Origin: Planktothrix rubescens CCAP 1459/22
Lineage (GTDB): Bacteria; Cyanobacteriota; Cyanobacteriia; Cyanobacteriales; Microcoleaceae
Length of the DNA stretch: 64,000 nt
NCBI GenBank assembly: GCA_904830895.1
Contig: LR882958.1
Span: forward strand, 5,351,501 to 5,415,500
Reading direction: 5' to 3'
Part shown: positions 59,368-64,000 of the stretch, in pieces
Position numbering within the stretch: position 1 is the first letter of the stretch
How the letters are laid out: each line of letters opens with the position of its first letter
Program-made: the position numbers and the translations under genes
Notes under the pieces: model-generated
Databases searched by the model: none
Told to the model about the DNA's origin: nothing
What the model saw: only the letters and a program-made list of their open reading frames with translations

Positions 59368-60693
59368 TTAACTTACCCAAAGATGTTGGGCAAAGCGAAT
59401 TGAAAAACTAATCAGTAAGAGGGCAAAAAATCCCAAGGTTAGATAACCCCAACGACGATGATGGGATAACATCACCCCTAAAGCTAAACTAATAGAAATA
59501 ATACCATAGGTTAAACGACTTAGAGAAATTGTACCCCCAGATGCTAATAATAAACCCAAGGCAAAAAAGCCATAATTAACCGCTACCAAACTAAGTTCAT
59601 GGCGTAAATACCAGAGTAAATAACCTCCTCCCAAAATAATAGTTGTATTCAGGAAAGGATCACCAGCAATTAGCCATAAAATGATGATTAATAAAAATAA
59701 ACTATAATCAAATTTTGCCTTTCCTAATTGATACCGATAACGCCAAATACAATATCCTATTATAGCAATTATTATCACTAAAAGTGGATGCCAAGGGTCA
59801 ACAATTGTGCCTTGTTTCCAATTTTGAGAACCGATCAAAATTTGCATAATCATTTTTAACCATCCCTGACTATCAAATCCAGTTTGGCGTTGCCATTGGG
59901 TATGTTGGACGGTAATAAAAGCAATGGGATTATTAAATTTTATCCAACAATATAGGCTATAAAATAACAACCCACCGCCACTTAATAAGCCGGATAAATA
60001 GGCGATCGCAGGCTTTCGTTTTTGCCAGGATGTAATTAAAAAAGCCGGAATTAAAGCCAGTCCAGTAATGCGGGTTGCCGTGGCTAAACTGCCCCATAAA
60101 ATCACTTGAGGATATTTTTTTAAATCAAATGCTCGGAGGGCGGCGGTACTCAGAAATAAAAACAAACCTTCAGTATAAATAACACTCCCAAAAATAGATA
60201 ACGGACACCAAGCTAAAACAGCCGTTGTCCAACGAGCAGCTTGAGGATTATTAGTAGTTTCAACCCATTTATACAGTAAAATTAAAGCTCCAAAAAAAGC
60301 TAAATTATTAATTAAAGTTCCCGCTACTTCAAAGGGTAAACCTAAATTCATTAACCCGCGAATTAACAAAGGAAATAGGGGGAAAAATGCCACATTTCCA
60401 CCGGGTTCATTTTGATTAATTACCTCATATCCAGAGGTGGCAATACCCTGATATAATGGACTATCCCAAGCCGAAAATATTTGCCAACCCCAGGCAATTT
60501 TTACTATTTCTGTTTCTGAGGAAACTTGATGTAATTGGGCAGTTATAAAAAAAGCCAATAAAATCAGACTGCGACTAAGTACCCCCATTTTGATGGCAAA
60601 AATCACGCCTTGGGATTGAAAAAATTGGCTAATTTGGATTAAAAAATATTTTAATCTTACTAAAATTTGAGTTAAACTATTAATTAAATTCAT
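59368..60693 (-). CDS. PIG-V-like mannosyltransferase family membrane protein
   Basis: A 441-residue protein with ten or more membrane helices. The first external loop has WGWQIFSAWDSPLYQGIATS (WDSPLY is typical of GT-C mannosyltransferases of the PIG-V type), followed by FFPLFPLLIRGLMNLG and SVIYTEGLFLFLSTAALRAF. The Asp in AWDS is the probable catalytic residue. In bacteria these enzymes use polyprenyl-phosphate sugars outside the membrane; the product is unknown. It is transcribed with the DUF2079 gene. A 271-bp gap with an inverted repeat separates it from the AI-2E-family gene. Confidence 0.8.
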   Translation of the reverse strand: MNLINSLTQILVRLKYFLIQISQFFQSQGVIFAIKMGVLSRSLILLAFFITAQLHQVSSETEIVKIAWGWQIFSAWDSPLYQGIATSGYEVINQNEPGGNVAFFPLFPLLIRGLMNLGLPFEVAGTLINNLAFFGALILLYKWVETTNNPQAARWTTAVLAWCPLSIFGSVIYTEGLFLFLSTAALRAFDLKKYPQVILWGSLATATRITGLALIPAFLITSWQKRKPAIAYLSGLLSGGGLLFYSLYCWIKFNNPIAFITVQHTQWQRQTGFDSQGWLKMIMQILIGSQNWKQGTIVDPWHPLLVIIIAIIGYCIWRYRYQLGKAKFDYSLFLLIIILWLIAGDPFLNTTIILGGGYLLWYLRHELSLVAVNYGFFALGLLLASGGTISLSRLTYGIISISLALGVMLSHHRRWGYLTLGFFALLLISFSIRFAQHLWVS

Positions 60694-60822
60694 CGGTTAA
60701 GTTTTCTGCCCATGCACGGGCGAATAATTATTGTTTTTAGTTTATAATTAAAGTAATTGTATCAAGAATGAAGCAATTATAAATCGGTTGTAATCATTAA
60801 AATCTGTTGTTCCCATTACCTA

Positions 60823-60899
60823 TCACGGATTTAAGCAGATTACGCAGATTAACACAAATTAAAATCCGTGAAATCCGTGAAATCCTCTTAAATCCGTGA
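60823..60899. repeat. ATCCGTGA repeats with a 13-bp inverted repeat
   Basis: TCACGGATTTAAG (60823-60835) pairs with CTTAAATCCGTGA (60887-60899), and two further ATCCGTGA units lie inside (60864, 60873). This sequence type is dispersed in many bacterial genomes. It lies 66 bp before the AI-2E-family gene. Nothing else is clear in this 271-bp gap. Confidence 0.75.
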
Positions 60900-60964
60900 T
60901 CCCTATTTCCTATTATGCCAAAATAGGGTAAACTACTGTAGATTTTCAGGTTTCGATTTTTCCT

Positions 60965-62044
60965 ATGAGCAATTCTGTTTTTTCACCCTTACAAAATCGT
61001 TTACTCACTTGTTTGCTTATTTTAGTAGTGGGTTGGTTAAGTTTTCAATTATTAGGTTATGTTGGAGAGTTAATTAGTTTATTAGTAACCTCTGGATTAA
61101 TTGCTTTTTTACTTAACTATGCAGTGGCAAAATTAGAGCGCTTTATTCCTAGGGGAATAGCGGCAGCTTTAGTCTATTTAGTTGCTATTTTAACCTTTGT
61201 AATTATTGGGTTAACCATTGTCCCTCCGGTCTTTAATCAAGGACGACAATTGATCACACGCTTACCAGAATTAATTGAATCAGGACGACAACAGTTAGCT
61301 GAATTTCAAGTCTGGAGTGTTGACCGTAATTTACCCTTTGATGTGGGGATTTTACAACAACAACTTTTATCTAAAATTCAGGGAACCATTGAACCCATTT
61401 TTGCCGGAAGTTTGGGGATAGTTTTAGGAACCTTTAATTGGTTTTTTGACTTAATTTTTATCTTGGTAATTGCCTTTTATATGTTATTAGATGGGGAGCG
61501 GTTATGGAAAATTTTAATCACTATTCTATCCCCACAAATTCGAGAAGTGATCACGATTTCCTTAAAACGAAATTTGAAAAAATTTGTCCTGGGACAAACC
61601 TTGCAAGGAATATTTATGACATCCATTTTAACCGTTGCCTTTTTTATGCTTAAAGTTCCCTATTTCCTATTATTTGCAGTTGTGATTGGATTACTGGAAA
61701 TTATTCCCTTTGTGGGGGCAACATTAGGCATTGGAAGTGTCACTTTTATTGTAGCTTTTATTGATTGGTGGATGGCTTTACAGGTGTTAGCAGTTGCCGT
61801 TTCCGTTCAACAAGTGAAGGATAATATTGTTGCTCCTCGAATTATGGGGGATTTAACTGGATTAAGCCCCGTTGTTATTTTCAGCGCTTTATTATTAGGA
61901 GGAAAAATTGGGGGATTATTAGGATTTATTCTGGCAATTCCCATGGCAGGAGTAATTAAAAGTATCGTTGAGGTGGTTTTTGATCCGACTTTACCCCCTC
62001 AAACGGGTTCATTTTTTTATAATCCCTTAAACCCACAGGAATAG
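60965..62044 (+). CDS. AI-2E family transporter-like membrane protein
   Basis: A 359-residue protein with about eight membrane helices. Paired N-terminal helices, a charged periplasmic coil (FNQGRQLITRLPELIESGRQ), and the conserved C-terminal part LLEIIPFVGATLGIGSVTFI, SVQQVKDNIVAPRIMGDLTG and LSPVVIFSALLLGGKIGGLLG identify the AI-2E/UPF0118 family. Members export small molecules, and Na+/H+ antiport has been proposed for some; here no substrate is shown. The start at 60965 fits the family. An AGGTAATGGGTAATGGGG heptamer-like segment follows the stop. Confidence 0.88.
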   Translation: MSNSVFSPLQNRLLTCLLILVVGWLSFQLLGYVGELISLLVTSGLIAFLLNYAVAKLERFIPRGIAAALVYLVAILTFVIIGLTIVPPVFNQGRQLITRLPELIESGRQQLAEFQVWSVDRNLPFDVGILQQQLLSKIQGTIEPIFAGSLGIVLGTFNWFFDLIFILVIAFYMLLDGERLWKILITILSPQIREVITISLKRNLKKFVLGQTLQGIFMTSILTVAFFMLKVPYFLLFAVVIGLLEIIPFVGATLGIGSVTFIVAFIDWWMALQVLAVAVSVQQVKDNIVAPRIMGDLTGLSPVVIFSALLLGGKIGGLLGFILAIPMAGVIKSIVEVVFDPTLPPQTGSFFYNPLNPQE

Positions 62045-62127
62045 GTAATAGGTAATGGGTAATGGGGGAAAATGTTTTCAAAAATAGAGATGAATTTTAT
62101 TGTTTTGAGAGTGAAAAAAGCTGAACT

Positions 62128-63195
62128 ATGAAATGGTGGCAACGACTAAAAACGAATCCTTTAGCTCAATTTGGGGCTGGAATTTTACTGTTATTTTATT
62201 TAGTGGTAATTGCGGCAAATTTTGTTGCACCCTATAGTCCTTATGAATCCCAACTTAACGCTTCTTTATTACCCCCGACCCAAATTTATTGGTATGATCA
62301 AAAAGGGCAATGGATAGGCGCCCATGTTTATCCCACTACTCAAGGCCCGGTTGATATTGAAACCGGAAAACGTGAAATTAATCTTGATAAAAGTCAGCCT
62401 AGTCCAGTGCGATTTTTTGTGCCGGGAGAACCTTATAAAATTCTAGGAATAATTCCTTTTGATCGTCATTTATTCGGGACTGTAGGGGCTGGAAAAATTA
62501 ACTTACTCGGCACAGATGAACAGGCTAGAGATCAGTTTAGTCGCCTAGTTCATGGGGGGCGAATTAGTCTAAGTATTGGATTAGTAGGAATTATGATTTC
62601 TTTCCCGTTAGGAATGATTTTTGGCGGGATTTCTGGGTATTTTGGCGGATGGTTAGATAGCTTAATTATGCGAATTGTTGAAGTTTTAATGACGATTCCA
62701 GGGTTATATTTATTGGTGGCATTAGCAGCCGTTTTACCGCCCCAAATTAGCAGTACCCAGCGTTTTTTGTTAATTGTGGTGATTATTTCTTTTATTAGTT
62801 GGGCTGGTTTAGCGCGGGTGATTCGAGGGCAGGTTTTATCAATTAAGGAACAACAATTTGTGCAAGCATCAAGGGCAATTGGTGCAAGTCCGTTGTATAT
62901 TATCACCCGTCATGTTCTGCCCCAAACGGCTACTTATTTGATTATTTCGGCTACCTTAGCGATTCCTAGTTTTATTATTTCAGAATCGGTTTTAAGTTTA
63001 ATTGGACTAGGGATTCAACCCCCCGATCCCTCCTGGGGAAATTTACTTTCTTCTGCTACCAATGCCTCAATTTTAGTCCTACAACCTTGGTTAATTTGGC
63101 CGCCCGCTATTTTAATTATTTTGACAGTTTTAGCCTTTAATTTATTAGGAGATGGGTTAAGAGATGCCCTTGATCCGCGTAGTATTCAACGATAG
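62128..63195 (+). CDS. peptide/nickel-type ABC transporter permease, DppC family
   Basis: A 355-residue permease. Helix 1 (KWWQRLKTNPLAQFGAGILL) is followed by a 95-residue periplasmic insert, as is typical of cyanobacterial DppC-like proteins, then LLGTDEQARDQFSRLVHGGR and ISLSIGLVGIMISFPLGMIF. The EAA loop for the ATPase is QASRAIGASPLYIITRHVLP. The family carries oligopeptides, dipeptides or nickel. No binding-protein, DppB or ATPase gene of this system lies next to it in this window; the ABC ATPase at 63721 is of another type. Confidence 0.88.
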   Translation: MKWWQRLKTNPLAQFGAGILLLFYLVVIAANFVAPYSPYESQLNASLLPPTQIYWYDQKGQWIGAHVYPTTQGPVDIETGKREINLDKSQPSPVRFFVPGEPYKILGIIPFDRHLFGTVGAGKINLLGTDEQARDQFSRLVHGGRISLSIGLVGIMISFPLGMIFGGISGYFGGWLDSLIMRIVEVLMTIPGLYLLVALAAVLPPQISSTQRFLLIVVIISFISWAGLARVIRGQVLSIKEQQFVQASRAIGASPLYIITRHVLPQTATYLIISATLAIPSFIISESVLSLIGLGIQPPDPSWGNLLSSATNASILVLQPWLIWPPAILIILTVLAFNLLGDGLRDALDPRSIQR

Positions 63196-63249
63196 TTGAT
63201 CTTCCCTTACTTGATTGATTAGAATAAAGCTTGAATTCAAGTTCTACTA

Positions 63250-63399
63250 ATGTTAACTAAAAAATCTGGGTGTCAAAATGTTGTGATTGTTGGAGGCGGC
63301 CCATCGGGACTGGCGATCGCCTTAATGTTAGCAAAACGCGGCTGGACAGAAATTACCGTTTTAGAAAAAAGAAAAACGGCTGACGATTACGAACCTTAA
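63250..63399 (+). pseudogene. 5' fragment of an FAD-dependent monooxygenase gene
   Basis: 49 codons from ATG to TAA: the Rossmann motif NVVIVGGGPSGLAIALMLAK and EITVLEKRKTADDYEP, after which the frame stops. It resembles the start of kynurenine-3-monooxygenase-like enzymes, which are several hundred residues long. Beyond 63396 the sequence belongs to a TPR gene fragment on the other strand, so this is a junction of two broken genes. Confidence 0.75.
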
Positions 63400-63687
63400 C
63401 TGCCGCAACCACCGCCAACAAAGACGAATTTGCAAGTTTAACCAATGCCAAAAACCCTGAAATTGAGGGGCAGACAAGGGAGACGGTGAGGTTAATTGTT
63501 GAATGGCATTATCACACTTTTGCACATCGGCATCAAGTCCCAGATTTTGATACAATTCACGGGCATTTCGATAAGCACCCAGGGCTTCTTCACAACAATT
63601 AAGTTTTTCAAGAGCATTTCCAGTATTAAACCAAAAAATTATTCTTTTTGATTGAAATATTGACACTGAGATCAATTTATGATTCAA
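63361..63687 (-). pseudogene. TPR protein fragment
   Basis: A 108-codon frame. The middle part, WFNTGNALEKLNCCEEALGA then YRNARELYQNLGLDADVQKC, is one or two TPR repeats. The first 17 residues look unrelated, and the last 10-15 are out of the monooxygenase fragment. It is probably the 3' part of a TPR protein gene whose start has been lost. A real short protein is possible but unlikely. Confidence 0.6.
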
Positions 63688-63720
63688 TGAAGTGAAGAAT
63701 TAAATAAAAATTAATTATAT

Positions 63721-64000
63721 ATGGAACAATTAACTGATAAACCTTTATTAGAGTTTGCAAATGTTACTTTTGGTTACGGCAATAATCAAGATAAAGTTTT
63801 ACAAAATGTATCGTTTAGTATTTTTCCAGGAGATCAAATAGGTATTTTGGGGGATAATGGATCGGGAAAATCAACTATCATTAAGATCTTATTAGGTTTA
63901 TATTCTCCTGAACAAGGGAAAGTTAGCTTGTTTGATCAAAAAGTTTCTTGGAAAAAACATTATCCAAAATTAGGATATATTGGTGATCCATCATATAACT
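63721..64000 (+). CDS. ABC transporter ATP-binding protein, cut by window edge
   Basis: The first 93 codons of an ABC ATPase. The Walker A is GILGDNGSGKSTIIKILLGL after LLEFANVTFGYGNNQDKVLQ, and the A-loop aromatic is in FGYG. The C-loop and Walker B lie beyond 64000. Q-loop residues are not yet reached at the edge. The ATG at 63721 has no clear ribosome binding site but fits the family. Substrate and partner are unknown. Confidence 0.9.
   Translation, partial: MEQLTDKPLLEFANVTFGYGNNQDKVLQNVSFSIFPGDQIGILGDNGSGKSTIIKILLGLYSPEQGKVSLFDQKVSWKKHYPKLGYIGDPSYN

Overview
The window looks like chromosomal DNA of a filamentous, non-heterocystous cyanobacterium, most like Planktothrix or another Oscillatoriales. 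This is inferred from gene content: a DesB-type acyl-lipid desaturase, the ChlP geranylgeranyl reductase, a PATAN/CheY/CheW/MCP/CheA twitching-motility cluster, a Ctp-type S41 protease, DUF3172, a TIGR04376-like protein and several Uma2 proteins. The DNA is AT-rich, carries many GCGATCGC (HIP1) sites, and its gaps hold heptamer tandem repeats and dispersed palindromes. No rRNA, CRISPR array, prophage or intact insertion sequence was seen. The only RNA gene I can call firmly is a tRNA-Val.

Layout. 1-6.7 kb: desB (runs off the left edge), a Uma2 gene, a PIN toxin-antitoxin pair, lpdA, a periplasmic binding protein, a STAND-ATPase remnant and a sugar acetyltransferase. 6.8-20.5 kb: SGNH hydrolase, then a five-gene chemosensory operon-like cluster (PATAN-REC, CheY, CheW, a giant acidic MCP, hybrid CheA), chlP and a soluble histidine kinase. 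20.5-27 kb: an accessory stretch with an AAA+ remnant, an orphan antitoxin, a coupled AlbA_2/ParA-like pair, a monooxygenase fragment, Uma2, O-antigen ligase, YaaW and a HigB/HigA-like pair. 27-33 kb: FAD oxidoreductase, CDF exporter, alr, HNH, DUF3172, clpS and a CPBP protease. 33-38.7 kb: a heavy-metal RND efflux operon that carries a deletion scar between adaptor and pump. 38.8-47 kb: pentapeptide protein, a polysaccharide/glycosyltransferase operon, Uma2, a coiled-coil protein and a GspC-like membrane protein. 47-51 kb: a small accessory island bounded by an intact and a broken copy of the mazG 3' end plus a VapB-like antitoxin; it contains an HNH pair, a STAND NTPase with upstream direct repeats, a possible structured RNA and a secreted protein. 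51-64 kb: mazG, DUF2227, tRNA-Val, PQQ-type dehydrogenase, Uma2, ispG, an S41 protease, two membrane glycosyltransferase-like proteins, an AI-2E-family protein, a peptide ABC permease, two gene fragments and the start of an ABC ATPase.

How the genes work together. The 7.8-18.2 kb cluster forms a complete signalling path from receptor to response regulators for type IV pilus motility. alr and the CDF gene, clpS and the CPBP gene, the three genes at 40.4-44.6 kb and the two at 57.9-60.7 kb are closely spaced and probably cotranscribed. The rest is housekeeping metabolism mixed with toxin-antitoxin and nuclease-family genes.

Most worth a second look: the adaptor/pump deletion junction (about 34,960), the coupled AlbA_2/ParA pair (20,988-23,182), the duplicated-and-scrambled mazG/antitoxin border with its cargo (47,161-51,140), the STAND gene with three upstream direct repeats, the heptamer array that abuts the cheA start codon, possible structured RNAs at 7,655, 33,322 and 49,869, and a 50-bp repeat that supplies the last residues of a Uma2 protein. 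Coordinates come from reading the sequence by eye, and no database search was run.
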